NCBI GenBank assembly: GCA_002317355.1
Contig: DCJC01000011.1
Coordinates: 1-51,918 of the forward strand
Direction: 5' to 3'
Length of the DNA: 51,918 nt
Origin: Prevotellaceae bacterium UBA1710
Lineage (GTDB): Bacteria > Bacteroidota > Bacteroidia > Bacteroidales > Bacteroidaceae
In this document: in pieces, positions 1 through 8,549 of the stretch
Position numbering within the stretch: position 1 is the stretch's first letter
Layout of the letters: each line of letters starts with the position of its first letter
Translations under genes and position numbers: made by a program
Notes under the pieces: model-generated
Told to the model about the DNA's origin: nothing
Database searches by the model: none
What the model saw: the letters and a program-made list of their open reading frames with translations, nothing else

Positions 1-75
1 AATCTTTTCAAAGAACTCTTTTCTTTTTTCGCTAACTTCAAGCGGTGTTTGCTACCGTTTTTCCGAAAGCGAGTG

Positions 76-107
76 CAAAAGTACTGCTTTTTTCTGAACC
101 CACCAAA
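76..107 (-). promoter_or_regulatory. Leftward promoter, possibly of an rRNA operon outside the window
   Basis: Reading leftward, a TTTG box (104-107) is followed after exactly 20 bases by TACTTTTG (76-83), a full match to the Bacteroidetes promoter pattern. Transcription would start near 69 and run off the left edge. At 7-16 the minus strand reads GTTCTTTGAA, similar to the boxA-like stretch that often precedes 16S rRNA genes in this phylum, so an rRNA operon just outside is my guess. No rRNA sequence lies inside the window. Confidence 0.6.
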
Positions 108-147
108 TTTTTCGAAGATTATTTTTAGAAAAAGGCGAATTTTAGGG

Positions 148-316
148 GTTCGCTTGATAAAAATCAAGCGAACAGGGGCGGATATGGAAAATATGAGCAG
201 GAATGGCGGAAATGGCGGAAATCGGCAAGATAATTGGCAAATGCAAAGACGGGCGAGCCGAACTCGGCTCGAAAATGAGAGAGAGGGAGAGAGGGGCGCT
301 TGGTAAAAACCAAGCG
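148..316. repeat. Three short hairpins, two of them related copies
   Basis: Perfect inverted repeats lie at 148-173 (11-bp stem, AAAA loop), 254-271 (7-bp stem CGAGCCG, loop AACT) and 297-316 (8-bp stem CGCTTGGT, AAAA loop). The first and third share their core (CGCTTG, A-rich loop, CAAGCGAAC) and the G-rich sequence that follows, so they are diverged copies of one unit. The third lies just past the stop of the leftward ABC exporter and could help end its transcript, but it has no T-run. I see no gene in 1-337. Confidence 0.5.
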
Positions 317-337
317 AACGGGGGCAGACAAGGAGAA

Positions 338-1993
338 TTAACTCTTGATCTTCTCTACACGCAAGATGCTTGAACAATAATCTACGACAGCAGGACGATG
401 GGTGATGAAGATGATCGTATGCTGACTTGACTTCATGATGTTGGAAAGAAGATTCTTCTCGGTCTCTGGATCAAGAGCGCTTGTTGCCTCATCAAGAAGA
501 AGGATGCCACGATTACGCAGAAGTGCACGGGCAATACATATTCTCTGAGCCTGACCTTCACTAAGTCCACCGCCATTCTCTGAGCAAGTGGTGTCAAGGC
601 CATCAGGAAGAGAGAAGACAAACTCGGCACATGCCATAGTAAGCACATCACGCATCTGCTGCTCAGTGGCATTCTCATCCGCAAGAAGAAGATTATCGCG
701 GATAGAACCACTAAGGAGAGTGTTTCCCTGAGGTACATATACGATATTGCAACGGGTCAGCGGACTCACTTCCACGCTCTCCACCTTATTATATATATAA
801 AGTGAACCTGAATCAGGACGAAGGAGCGACTGGATAAGACGAATGATGGTTGTCTTGCCGGCACCAGTCTCACCAAGAATAGCGGTACACTCGCCTGGAC
901 GGAAATCAAAAGAGAGGTCACGAACTACAGGATGAGCCTTGTCATCCTCATAGCCATAGGTCACATTTTCAAGACGAATGCCACAAGGACATCCAAGAAG
1001 CACATCATCTCCTTGCTCTTCAAGTGGGGTTTCCTCAAGAAGCATCAATCGCTCTGCAGCTGTAAAGACACTCACAAAAGCAGGAGCAAGTTTCATGATA
1101 TTACGGGCTGGAGTCTGAATCTTATTGACCAACTGTAGGAAAGCAGTCATGCCACCGAAAGAAAGAGTTCCGGCAGACATACGAAGAGCACTCCAGGCAA
1201 AAGCGACAAGATAGCAGAAGGCAAATCCGAAGTTGAGAATGAAATTGGACAAGAGGCGGAACTTGGTTCTTCGCACCACATTACTCTGAAGCATACGATG
1301 CTGGTCATCAAGGCGTTCAACCATAAGTTCCTCACTCTCAAGCGTCTTAACGAGCATACGATTCTGAACCGTCTCCTGAAGAATGCTCTGCACACGGGAA
1401 TCAGAATCGCGAACCTCACGAGAGAGCTGTCGCATACGACGGATATAGATTCTGCTAAGCAGAGCGAAGATTGGAATCAAGACTATGATGGTAAGCGCCA
1501 ATCTGTTATCCATAAGATAGAGATAAGAGAATGCGCCCAAGAACATCGCAACGACAGAAAGAGTATTTGGTAGGGTTTCCGTCAGGAATGTCACTACCTG
1601 ATTAACATCCTGTTCCAAACGATTGATGACATCACCACTATGCAAGCTCTCCTTACCACGCCACTCAGAGCGAAGGATGCGATCAAGCATCTGGCGCTGC
1701 ATGCGATTCTGGGCACGAACACCAAGGATATTCTTTACCCAAACGGCAGTAATATTGATAGCGAAATTACAGAGGATAAGACCTCCCATTATTCCTACAG
1801 CCGCAAGGACATCGCCCTCAATAGAATGAGAAGCGACATCGATGGCATGCTTCACAGCCCACACGGAAGCAAGGCTCACACCTACCTCAAGCAAACCAAG
1901 GGACGCATTCACTGTGGCCTGGAAACGATTTCCACGCCAAGAGCGCCATAGCCAGCGAAGTATTTGTTTAGAAGAATAAGCCTTAGGTCCCAT
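338..1993 (-). CDS. ABC exporter, fused membrane and ATPase domains
   Basis: A half-size ABC exporter (551 aa from this start): an N-terminal membrane domain over roughly the first 300 residues, then an ATPase domain. Walker A is GETGAGKTT (about residues 372-380), the signature is LSEGQAQR, and Walker B is ILLLDEATSALD followed by the H-loop ITHRP. It should work as a dimer in the inner membrane; the substrate cannot be read from sequence. I chose the ATG at 1993 (MGPKAYSS), 16 bases after the NAD kinase stop, over a GTG at 2026 inside nadK. It is probably co-transcribed with nadK. The membrane domain resembles lipid or drug exporters of the MsbA/MdlB type, but no finer assignment is safe. 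Confidence 0.85.
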   Translation of the reverse strand: MGPKAYSSKQILRWLWRSWRGNRFQATVNASLGLLEVGVSLASVWAVKHAIDVASHSIEGDVLAAVGIMGGLILCNFAINITAVWVKNILGVRAQNRMQRQMLDRILRSEWRGKESLHSGDVINRLEQDVNQVVTFLTETLPNTLSVVAMFLGAFSYLYLMDNRLALTIIVLIPIFALLSRIYIRRMRQLSREVRDSDSRVQSILQETVQNRMLVKTLESEELMVERLDDQHRMLQSNVVRRTKFRLLSNFILNFGFAFCYLVAFAWSALRMSAGTLSFGGMTAFLQLVNKIQTPARNIMKLAPAFVSVFTAAERLMLLEETPLEEQGDDVLLGCPCGIRLENVTYGYEDDKAHPVVRDLSFDFRPGECTAILGETGAGKTTIIRLIQSLLRPDSGSLYIYNKVESVEVSPLTRCNIVYVPQGNTLLSGSIRDNLLLADENATEQQMRDVLTMACAEFVFSLPDGLDTTCSENGGGLSEGQAQRICIARALLRNRGILLLDEATSALDPETEKNLLSNIMKSSQHTIIFITHRPAVVDYCSSILRVEKIKS

Positions 1994-2009
1994 GGTAAAA
2001 AATCTCTTT

Positions 2010-2894
2010 TTATCTCTGATCAGCACCCCACATCATCTTTTCACGAAGGGTGGAGAAATAACGGCGATCACTGAAACGAACAACCTTTGCTGTATAATCA
2101 GTCTTACGGATTGTGATAAGCGTACCTTCCGGCAGGCTCTCAGAACGACCATCGACAGCAATAAGGAAATTATGACTGCGGCTCTCAACCTTCAAGGTGA
2201 TAGAAGAATCATCACGAACAACAATAGGACGGACATTCAAACTATGAGGAGCAACAGGAGTTAAGCACATCACATTTGTGTCAGGAGTGATAATCGGGCC
2301 TCCATTACTCAAAGAGTATGCAGTTGAGCCCATAGGAGTCGTAACAATCAAGCCATCAGCCTGATAGGTAATGACATACTCTCCATTAACGCTTGTACGA
2401 ATGCCAATCATAGAAGCGGTATCACGCTTCAATACTGCAATATCATTTATGGCATAAGGACATTCCTTGATAGGAGTTCCATCGCTCTCGATTACAAGAA
2501 CGGCATGCTCACTAACTACATAATCGCCAGAATAGAGATTAGCAATGGCACGCTCAAGTTCGGTAGGATTCACATCAGCAAGGAATCCAAGTCTGCCAAT
2601 ATTTATGCCGATAATCGGAATATTCTTATGTCCTACACGTGCGGCAGTCTTAAGCAAGGTACCATCTCCGCCCATTGACACAGCGAAATCCGCATCAAAG
2701 TCATCGCCTTCGAAGACACCATCAACATCAAGTTCGAGATGCTGTCCTTTGGTTAGGAAGTCGTAGAAAGGACGGTCAATAAGAATCTCACCCTCACGCT
2801 GATTGAGCAGAGAAAGGATTTTCTGTATAGCCGCAGACTTCTTAGCCTGATACTGATTGCCGAAAATTACAAAGCGAAGTGACTTATCTGACAT
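2010..2894 (-). CDS. nadK: NAD kinase
   Basis: ATP-NAD kinase (294 aa) that phosphorylates NAD to NADP in the cytoplasm, the source of all cellular NADP. The diagnostic GGDGTLLKTA motif is present near residue 95, followed by the conserved NDIAVLKRD segment, the DGLIVTTPMGSTAYSLSNGGP stretch (positions about 180-200) and the later SLNVRPIV region. The length is normal for the family. The start ATG at 2894 fits homologues (MSDKSLRFVIFGN). It is divergent from the DJ-1-type gene across a 143-base spacer and is followed closely by the ABC exporter on the same strand. I found no clear -7 box for this strand. Confidence 0.95.
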   Translation of the reverse strand: MSDKSLRFVIFGNQYQAKKSAAIQKILSLLNQREGEILIDRPFYDFLTKGQHLELDVDGVFEGDDFDADFAVSMGGDGTLLKTAARVGHKNIPIIGINIGRLGFLADVNPTELERAIANLYSGDYVVSEHAVLVIESDGTPIKECPYAINDIAVLKRDTASMIGIRTSVNGEYVITYQADGLIVTTPMGSTAYSLSNGGPIITPDTNVMCLTPVAPHSLNVRPIVVRDDSSITLKVESRSHNFLIAVDGRSESLPEGTLITIRKTDYTAKVVRFSDRRYFSTLREKMMWGADQR

Positions 2895-2931
2895 AAATTT
2901 TGCGTATTATTATCTTTCTGAACTGAAAAGT

Positions 2932-2962
2932 TTTGAAATATCAAGAAACTTTCGTATATTTG
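2932..2962 (+). promoter_or_regulatory. Bacteroidetes-type promoter for the DJ-1 gene
   Basis: TTTG (2932-2935), a 19-base spacer, then TATATTTG (2955-2962). Transcription would start near 2968, giving a leader of about 70 bases before the ATG at 3038. Confidence 0.75.
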
Positions 2963-3037
2963 CAAATGATTTTGCAATGCAAAAATAATAAATAAAATTC
3001 AAAAAGCAGAATAAATAACTAAAAATTTACAATAATC

Positions 3038-3601
3038 ATGGCAAAAGTATATGAATTTCTGGCTAATGGCACAGAAGAGATCGAGGCTCTCATCACAGTA
3101 GATATTCTCAGAAGAGGTGGTGTAGATATCAAGATGGTCAGCACATCCGGCTCTGAATGTATCGAGTCTTCACATGGTGTAGTCATCAAATGCGACCAGA
3201 AGATTGAAGACTCAGATTTCTCTGATGCAGACATGCTTCTTCTTCCTGGAGGACTGCCAGGTTCAACAAACCTTCTCGCTCATGAGGGTGTAAGAAAGGC
3301 AATCTCAGAGCATTACGCTGCAGGAAAGAAGGTAGGTGCGATTTGTGCTGCTCCAATGGTTCTTGGTGACCTCGGAATTCTCAAGGGCAAGAAAGCTACA
3401 TGCTACCCAGGTTGCGAGAAGGATATGATAGGTGCAGAATACACCCACGAGCTTTACACCATTGACGGCAACGTAATTACAGGCGAAGGTCCTGCAGCTA
3501 CTTTCCCATACGCTTATGCCATCCTTGAGATGCTCACAAACAAGGAGACAGCCGACAAGTTGAAAGAAGGAATGATGTTCAATCACCTTATTGGGAAGTG
3601 A
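3038..3601 (+). CDS. DJ-1/PfpI/ThiJ family protein
   Basis: A 187-aa single-domain protein of the DJ-1/PfpI superfamily (class I glutamine amidotransferase-like fold). The reactive cysteine sits in the nucleophile elbow GAICAAP (Cys103), with the acidic partner in GTEEIEA (Glu16), as in human DJ-1 and bacterial YajL. Family members act as protein chaperones or in oxidative or glyoxal stress; which applies here cannot be decided. Cytoplasmic, no signal peptide. It has its own promoter, and ispD follows after a 113-base spacer holding a repeat element. Confidence 0.9.
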   Translation: MAKVYEFLANGTEEIEALITVDILRRGGVDIKMVSTSGSECIESSHGVVIKCDQKIEDSDFSDADMLLLPGGLPGSTNLLAHEGVRKAISEHYAAGKKVGAICAAPMVLGDLGILKGKKATCYPGCEKDMIGAEYTHELYTIDGNVITGEGPAATFPYAYAILEMLTNKETADKLKEGMMFNHLIGK

Positions 3602-3710
3602 GAAATGAAAAATGAAAAATAATTAAATGAAAAATACTATTGCGGCGAGCAGATCGTGCACTAGGGTAACTTGTATTCAATTATTTTTCATTTTTCACTT
3701 AACTATTTAA
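3602..3710. repeat. Dispersed inverted-repeat element, copy A
   Basis: A perfect 19-bp inverted repeat (3606-3624 with 3679-3697) is built from 7-bp units (TGAAAAA) and encloses a core of about 55 bases. The core, read on the minus strand, is closely similar to the core at 10971-11022: both contain GCTCGCCGCAA followed by AGTATTTTTCAT, and GTTACC upstream. The element lies between the DJ-1 gene and ispD. Confidence 0.75.
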
Positions 3711-3714
3711 CAGC

Positions 3715-4380
3715 ATGGATTATATCATCATAGTAGCAGGAGGAAAAGGATTGAGAATGGGAGGAGACATTCCAAAGCAGTTTCTTCCTATCGGAGGGAA
3801 ACCAGTATTGATGAGGACAATAGACCGATTCCGCGAATATGACAAGGGGATTGGTATTGTACTTGTTTTGCCTAAAGCACAACAGGATTACTGGAAGGAA
3901 CTCTGCCAGAAGTATTCCGATTTCAATTCTGAAGGCATACAAATTGCAGATGGTGGTCAGACAAGATTCCATTCCGTGCAGAATGGCCTCAACCTCATTC
4001 CAAATGATGCTCAGGGTGTTGTTGGCGTTCATGATGGAGTAAGGCCTTTCGTATCAGTAGAGACTATCAAAAGATGCTACGATGCAGCACGTGAGATGAA
4101 AGCTGTTATTCCTGTAACTGATGTGGTTGAAACTCTCAGATACACACCAGAGAACAAGAATGTGTTCAGAGGCGACTACAAACTCGTTCAAACTCCACAG
4201 GTATTTGATATTCAGCTTCTTAAAGAGGCAAACAAGCAAGAATATAAGGACACTTTTACCGATGATGCGTCTGTAGTAGAGGGTATCGGTCAGAAGGTTT
4301 CCATGGTTGAAGGAAATAGAGAAAACATAAAGATAACAACTCCATTCGACATAACGATAGCCGAAGCTTTGCTTAAATAA
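3715..4380 (+). CDS. ispD: 2-C-methyl-D-erythritol 4-phosphate cytidylyltransferase
   Basis: IspD (221 aa) couples CTP with methylerythritol 4-phosphate in the non-mevalonate isoprenoid pathway. The N-terminal nucleotide-binding motif reads IIVAGGKGLRMGGDIPKQF, with the glycine-rich loop and the Lys of PKQF. The central DGVRPFVS motif and the later QTPQVFD and TDDASVVE motifs are all intact. Length is typical. The stop codon overlaps the recG start by one base (TAATG), so the two are translationally coupled; this ispD-recG pairing seems to be a local operon rather than a functional link. Confidence 0.96.
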   Translation: MDYIIIVAGGKGLRMGGDIPKQFLPIGGKPVLMRTIDRFREYDKGIGIVLVLPKAQQDYWKELCQKYSDFNSEGIQIADGGQTRFHSVQNGLNLIPNDAQGVVGVHDGVRPFVSVETIKRCYDAAREMKAVIPVTDVVETLRYTPENKNVFRGDYKLVQTPQVFDIQLLKEANKQEYKDTFTDDASVVEGIGQKVSMVEGNRENIKITTPFDITIAEALLK

Positions 4381-6476
4381 TGAGCGACATTCTGAAGCAA
4401 GACATAATGTATGTGACTGGTGTAGGTCCGACAAAGAAGCAGATACTCAACAAGGAACTGGGTATCATGACAATCGGAGATATGCTGGAATACTATCCAT
4501 ATAAATATGTGGATAGAAGCAAGGTCTATACCATCAGCAGCCTTACGCAAGACATGTCTTTCGTTCAGATAAAAGGTAGGATTCTCTCTTTCGAGACATT
4601 CCAGATGGGTATCAAGAAGAAACGACTTGTTGCCCATTTCGGTGACGGGACAGGTGTTGTTGACCTTGTATGGTTTTCTGGAACACAATACATTACGAAG
4701 AATTACAAGGTAGGAATTGACTACATTGTTTTCGGCAAGCCAACCGTCTTTGGAGGTAGGTTCCAGTTCTCTCATCCTGAGATAGAGGCAGCAGAAAGTC
4801 TGCAACTATCGCAGATGGGAATGCAGCCATACTATGTGACGACCGAGAAGATGAAGAACTCAGGTCTCACGTCACGCTCTATGGAGAAGATTGCCAAGGC
4901 GATGCTTGCAAAGATGCCTCCATTGCCCGAAACCCTACCTGATTACATCACTACCCCACTCCACCTCGTAAGTAGAGATACTGCCGTGAGAAATGTGCAT
5001 TATCCTAAGTCACAATTGGAGATGCAGAAGGCAAGGGAGAGGTTGAAATTCGAAGAGTTGTTTTATGTTCAGCTCAATATTCTTCGCTATACAGCCAACC
5101 ATAGGCGTAAGTACAAGGGGTACATGCTTCCGAGGGTCGGTGAGCATTTCAAGGATTTCTTCAGCAAGAATCTGAAATTCGAGCTTACTGGTGCCCAGAA
5201 ACGTGTGATGCACGAGATACAAGCCGACATGAACACGGGCAGGCAGATGAACAGACTCGTTCAAGGTGATGTGGGTTCGGGAAAGACTCTCGTTGCACTT
5301 ATGGCTATGCTCATTGCCGTTGACAATGGCTTTCAGGCTTGCCTGATGGCACCAACTGAGATTCTTGCAGAGCAGCATCTCGAGACAGTCAAGTCGTTTC
5401 TGAAAGACATGGATGTAAGGGTTGAGTTGCTCACAGGTATCGTAAAAGGCAAGAAGAGAAAAGAGGTACTTGAGGGACTTGTGACTGGCGATATTGATAT
5501 TCTCGTTGGAACTCACGCCTTGATTGAGGAAACCGTTCAGTTCAAGAACATCGGACTTGCTGTTGTGGATGAACAACATCGCTTTGGAGTGGCTCAGAGA
5601 GCTAAGCTTTGGGCAAAGAACGAGAATCCACCGCACATCCTCGTGATGACGGCAACACCAATTCCGAGAACACTCGCCATGACTATCTATGGAGACTTGG
5701 ATGTGAGCGTAATTGATGAATTGCCTCCAGGAAGAAAGCCAATACAGACTCTGCATAAGTATGATAACCAGATGACTACTCTGTTCAACGGCATCAGACA
5801 GCAGATAGGCATTGGCAGACAGGTTTATATCGTCTATCCACTCATTACCGAGAGCGAGAAGATTGACCTCAAGAACCTTGAGGAAGGTTATGCCTATCTG
5901 CAGGAAGTCTTTCCACAATACAAGATGAGTAAGGTACACGGAAGGATGAAACCTGCAGAAAAGGAAGAGGAGATGCAGAAATTCGCATCTGGAGAGACGC
6001 AGATTCTCGTTGCGACAACCGTTATTGAGGTGGGTGTGAACGTGCCTAATGCATCGGTAATGATCATTATGGATGCTCAGAGATTCGGACTTTCGCAGTT
6101 GCATCAGCTAAGAGGTCGTGTTGGACGAGGTGCAGATCAAAGCTATTGTATTCTTGTTACTGGTCATGAACTTGCTCAGGAAACACGCAAGCGAATGGAG
6201 ATAATGACCGAGACGAATGATGGTTTCCGCATAGCAGAAGCTGATTTAAAGCTAAGAGGCCCAGGTGATTTGGAAGGCACTCAGCAGTCAGGACTTGCTT
6301 TCGACCTAAAGATTGCAGATATCGCAAGAGACGGTCAACTCGTTCAGCTTGCAAGAGACGAGGCACAGAAAATCATAGATGAAGATCCAGAATGCAATTC
6401 TCCTCGTCATGCTATGCTCTGGCGAAGGCTCAACGAACTAAGAAAAGATGATGTGGATTGGGCTCAGATAAGCTAA
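4380..6476 (+). CDS. recG: ATP-dependent DNA helicase RecG
   Basis: RecG (698 aa) remodels stalled replication forks and branch-migrates Holliday junctions. The N-terminal wedge/OB domain (about 1-230) begins with a helix-hairpin-like segment (YVTGVGPTKKQIL). Helicase motifs follow in order: GDVGSGKT (I), TEILAEQH (Ia), GTHALI, DEQHRFGV (II, DEQH box), TATPIPRTL (III), then the second domain with TTVIEVGVNVPNA and HQLRGRVGRG (VI), and the C-terminal segment with EADLKLRGPGD typical of RecG. All key residues are present. It starts inside the ispD stop codon. Confidence 0.97.
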   Translation: MSDILKQDIMYVTGVGPTKKQILNKELGIMTIGDMLEYYPYKYVDRSKVYTISSLTQDMSFVQIKGRILSFETFQMGIKKKRLVAHFGDGTGVVDLVWFSGTQYITKNYKVGIDYIVFGKPTVFGGRFQFSHPEIEAAESLQLSQMGMQPYYVTTEKMKNSGLTSRSMEKIAKAMLAKMPPLPETLPDYITTPLHLVSRDTAVRNVHYPKSQLEMQKARERLKFEELFYVQLNILRYTANHRRKYKGYMLPRVGEHFKDFFSKNLKFELTGAQKRVMHEIQADMNTGRQMNRLVQGDVGSGKTLVALMAMLIAVDNGFQACLMAPTEILAEQHLETVKSFLKDMDVRVELLTGIVKGKKRKEVLEGLVTGDIDILVGTHALIEETVQFKNIGLAVVDEQHRFGVAQRAKLWAKNENPPHILVMTATPIPRTLAMTIYGDLDVSVIDELPPGRKPIQTLHKYDNQMTTLFNGIRQQIGIGRQVYIVYPLITESEKIDLKNLEEGYAYLQEVFPQYKMSKVHGRMKPAEKEEEMQKFASGETQILVATTVIEVGVNVPNASVMIIMDAQRFGLSQLHQLRGRVGRGADQSYCILVTGHELAQETRKRMEIMTETNDGFRIAEADLKLRGPGDLEGTQQSGLAFDLKIADIARDGQLVQLARDEAQKIIDEDPECNSPRHAMLWRRLNELRKDDVDWAQIS

Positions 6477-6498
6477 CGTAAAGAAATGAACACGCAGA

Positions 6499-6630
6499 TC
6501 CTTCGTTACCCTTAGGGGGTAAACTCAGTGAAGGTCCGCTTTATGTTCGCTTCTGGAACGGAGCTTCACTGAGTTTACCCCCTATTAAGAGCGGAGGCAT
6601 AGCGAAGGATCAACGGAGGATCAACGAAGG
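6499..6630. repeat. Long hairpin with an 11-bp periodic 3' arm
   Basis: A perfect 19-bp stem (6515-6533 with 6564-6582, GGGGGTAAACTCAGTGAAG and its complement) encloses a 30-base loop. CCTTCG at 6500 can pair with CGAAGG at 6603. Downstream, CGGAGG or CGAAGG recurs at 6592, 6603, 6614 and 6625, exactly 11 bases apart. The AAACTCAGTGAA segment recurs in the terminator after rny at 28196. The element fills the gap between recG and the methyltransferase gene and may end the recG transcript. Confidence 0.75.
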
Positions 6631-6649
6631 CAAATAAAAAGAAATAATA

Positions 6650-7456
6650 ATGAATTACGAGATAATAACAAGTGCTCAAAACCCAAAGATTAAGCGACTA
6701 CTTCAGTTGCAACAGAAGTCTTCCGAGAGAAGGAAGGCAGGACTTTTCGTGGTTGAAGGCATAAGGGAAGTGGAGAGATGCGTAGAGAAAGGGTATGAGA
6801 TTGATACGATTTTCTGCCTAACAAAGCCTTCCCAAAGGGAAGGTTGTTTGGATGTATCTTCAATTATAGGAGCAAATAAAGGCACTAAGGTGTTTGAAGT
6901 TTCTCCTGCTATTTATGAGAAGATAGCATATCGTGGTAGTACTGAAGGCGTTATCGCAGAGGTGAAGACCAAAGACAAAAGCCTCAGCGATTTGAAACTC
7001 TCAGAAAACCCGCTTGTCGTGGTATTGGAAAGTGTAGAGAAGCCGGGAAATCTTGGAGCTATCCTCCGTTCGGCAGATGCCGCAGGTGCAGATGCATTGA
7101 TAGTTTGTGATCCTCTGACCGATCTTTACAACCCGAATCTCATAAGGAATAGTACTGGTGCGATATTCAGCGTACCATGTGTTGCGTGTACATCAGAGGA
7201 GTGCATTAAGTTCCTGAAAGAGAACAATATTCAGATTCTCACGGCTCAGCTTCAGGATTCTGAACTTTATTACGATACCGACATGAAACGAGGAACTGCA
7301 ATCGTGATGGGAACAGAGGCAACTGGCCTTACGGATGTTTGGCGCAAGGCTGCAGATGCTCATATCAGAATTCCGATGCTCGGAATAACCGATTCGCTGA
7401 ATGTTTCTGTTAGTGCCGCTATTTTGCTTTATGAGGCAGTAAGGCAAAGAGCATAA
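6650..7456 (+). CDS. SpoU/TrmH-family RNA 2'-O-methyltransferase
   Basis: A 268-aa SPOUT-class methyltransferase that transfers a methyl group from S-adenosylmethionine to a ribose 2'-OH in tRNA or rRNA. The N-terminal substrate-binding domain (about 1-105) starts with ITSAQNPKIKRLLQL. The knotted catalytic domain has the three SpoU motifs: LGAILRSADAAGADALIV (motif 1, with NxGxxxR), IVMGTEATGLT (motif 2) and IPMLGITDSLNVSVSAAILLYE (motif 3). Which nucleotide it modifies cannot be told; RlmB and TsnR-like proteins look similar. It lies downstream of recG behind a large hairpin. Confidence 0.92.
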   Translation: MNYEIITSAQNPKIKRLLQLQQKSSERRKAGLFVVEGIREVERCVEKGYEIDTIFCLTKPSQREGCLDVSSIIGANKGTKVFEVSPAIYEKIAYRGSTEGVIAEVKTKDKSLSDLKLSENPLVVVLESVEKPGNLGAILRSADAAGADALIVCDPLTDLYNPNLIRNSTGAIFSVPCVACTSEECIKFLKENNIQILTAQLQDSELYYDTDMKRGTAIVMGTEATGLTDVWRKAADAHIRIPMLGITDSLNVSVSAAILLYEAVRQRA

Positions 7457-7458
7457 TA

Positions 7459-7530
7459 AATTAAAAATCATAAATTATAAAATACAAATTACCCAGTTAC
7501 ATTCACAAGCATGTAACTGGGTGATTTTTA
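7459..7530. repeat. 7-bp periodic element with ACCCAGTTAC hairpin
   Basis: AATT occurs at 7459, 7473 and 7487 (spacing 14, with degenerate copies between), followed by the hairpin ACCCAGTTAC / GTAACTGGGT (7491-7500 with 7513-7522) and a T-rich tail. The core is a variant of the ACCTAGTTAC hairpins at 14975 and 16732. Placed between convergent genes, it may end transcription on either strand. Confidence 0.7.
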
Positions 7531-7566
7531 TTCGCAAGTTGACACTTGCGACACAGGGACGATTAT

Positions 7567-8385
7567 TTACTTGATGGTTACTCGGCCAGAGCCTGTTACA
7601 ACGGTGTCGTGCGACTTAACGTTTCCAGAGAACTTAACATCACCACTACCCTTGATAACAGCAGATACGTGATCACAATTCACTCTACCACTTACACTAC
7701 CACTACCATGAATTGTAGTCTTAACCTCATCCACAGTACCACTTACAGAAATGTTTCCGGAACCATAAACGGTCAAATTAATTTTATCACTAATCTTCAT
7801 ACCGCTATATTCCACATTTCCGCTACCTCTAACCTCAACTTCAGATGTCTTTGCTTTTACATCACCTATCTCAGCATTACCACTACCAGTGACGTTGACA
7901 CCAAGTTCGCTACACTCCAATTTCTTTATCTTGATATTTCCACTACCCTTTACTGACATAGTAACAGGCTTGCCAGAAACATTAATAGGATTCTGAGATG
8001 TGACACTACCTGAACTTGAAATCTCGACATGAGTGAGTGAAGGAGATTCAACATTAATCTTTACATCCTTAACCTTCTGAATAAAGGTGTTTTCCTCCAT
8101 TTCTATTACGAGCATACCATCAACGACAGTAGTCTTGATCTTGTCGATATGCTCTTCCTGAGCAACGATAGAAACACGGAAAGTTTCGCCTTGCTTGTAG
8201 AAAACATTACAAGGAGATCTATTGTCAATTGACACGAATGTGGAACAGTTACGCTCTACAGTTACTGGCTTTGGAGTTGCCATAGCAGGAGCAGGTTCAG
8301 GCATTGGATCATTACTGCCATTCGCAAAAGATGACAGACAGATTGAACATAATGCAACTGCAACAATTAATTTGGTTTTCATCAT
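7567..8385 (-). CDS. Secreted GIN-domain (DUF2807-type) protein
   Basis: A 272-aa exported protein. After a signal peptide (MKTKLIVAVALCSICLSSFA) comes a long repetitive beta-rich region with many VxGSGxV/GSGN units (such as VKGSGNIKI, VTGSGNAEI, VRGSGNVEY, VYGSGNISV, IHGSGSVSG, VIKGSGDVKF, VTGSGRVTI). This is the pattern of the Bacteroidetes putative auto-transporter adhesin, head GIN domain family, expected to fold as a beta-helix on the cell surface or in the periplasm. The exact role is unknown. A TTG that would lengthen the frame to 8418 lies inside the promoter and is rejected; the start is ATG at 8385 or the next ATG at 8382. Confidence 0.85.
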   Translation of the reverse strand: MMKTKLIVAVALCSICLSSFANGSNDPMPEPAPAMATPKPVTVERNCSTFVSIDNRSPCNVFYKQGETFRVSIVAQEEHIDKIKTTVVDGMLVIEMEENTFIQKVKDVKINVESPSLTHVEISSSGSVTSQNPINVSGKPVTMSVKGSGNIKIKKLECSELGVNVTGSGNAEIGDVKAKTSEVEVRGSGNVEYSGMKISDKINLTVYGSGNISVSGTVDEVKTTIHGSGSVSGRVNCDHVSAVIKGSGDVKFSGNVKSHDTVVTGSGRVTIK

Positions 8386-8415
8386 AACTATATTATTTTT
8401 AGGTTTATCTGTGTG

Positions 8416-8423
8416 CAAAGGTA
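8416..8423 (-). promoter_or_regulatory. -7 box for the GIN-domain gene
   Basis: TACCTTTG on the minus strand, with an ATTG box about 20 bases upstream. Transcription would start near 8410, giving a leader of about 25 bases. This position decides the start codon. Confidence 0.7.
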
Positions 8424-8492
8424 AACAATTATTTTTAGAACTGCAATGTTTTTCTTTGTAATTTTACCTACAAAAAGAAAATAAGTGAGCAA

Positions 8493-8525
8493 AAAGGCAG
8501 TCGAAAATAAAATCCGACTGCCTTT
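8493..8525 (-). terminator. Terminator of the OmpA-type gene
   Basis: Perfect 11-bp stem (AAAGGCAGTCG and its complement), an 11-base loop and a short T-run on the minus strand, 25 bases after the stop at 8550. Confidence 0.85.
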
Positions 8526-8549
8526 GATTCCTTTTATAATTAAGCTAAA

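Noticed and set aside
49..306. Open frame of 85 codons on the plus strand
   Set aside because: It runs across a leftward promoter and three hairpins and has an improbable composition; no start signal.
1993..2026. GTG start for the ABC exporter at 2026
   Set aside because: It would overlap nadK; the ATG at 1993 fits better.
5010..6104. 364-codon frame opposite recG
   Set aside because: It lies wholly inside recG on the other strand, with no motifs; a shadow of codon bias.
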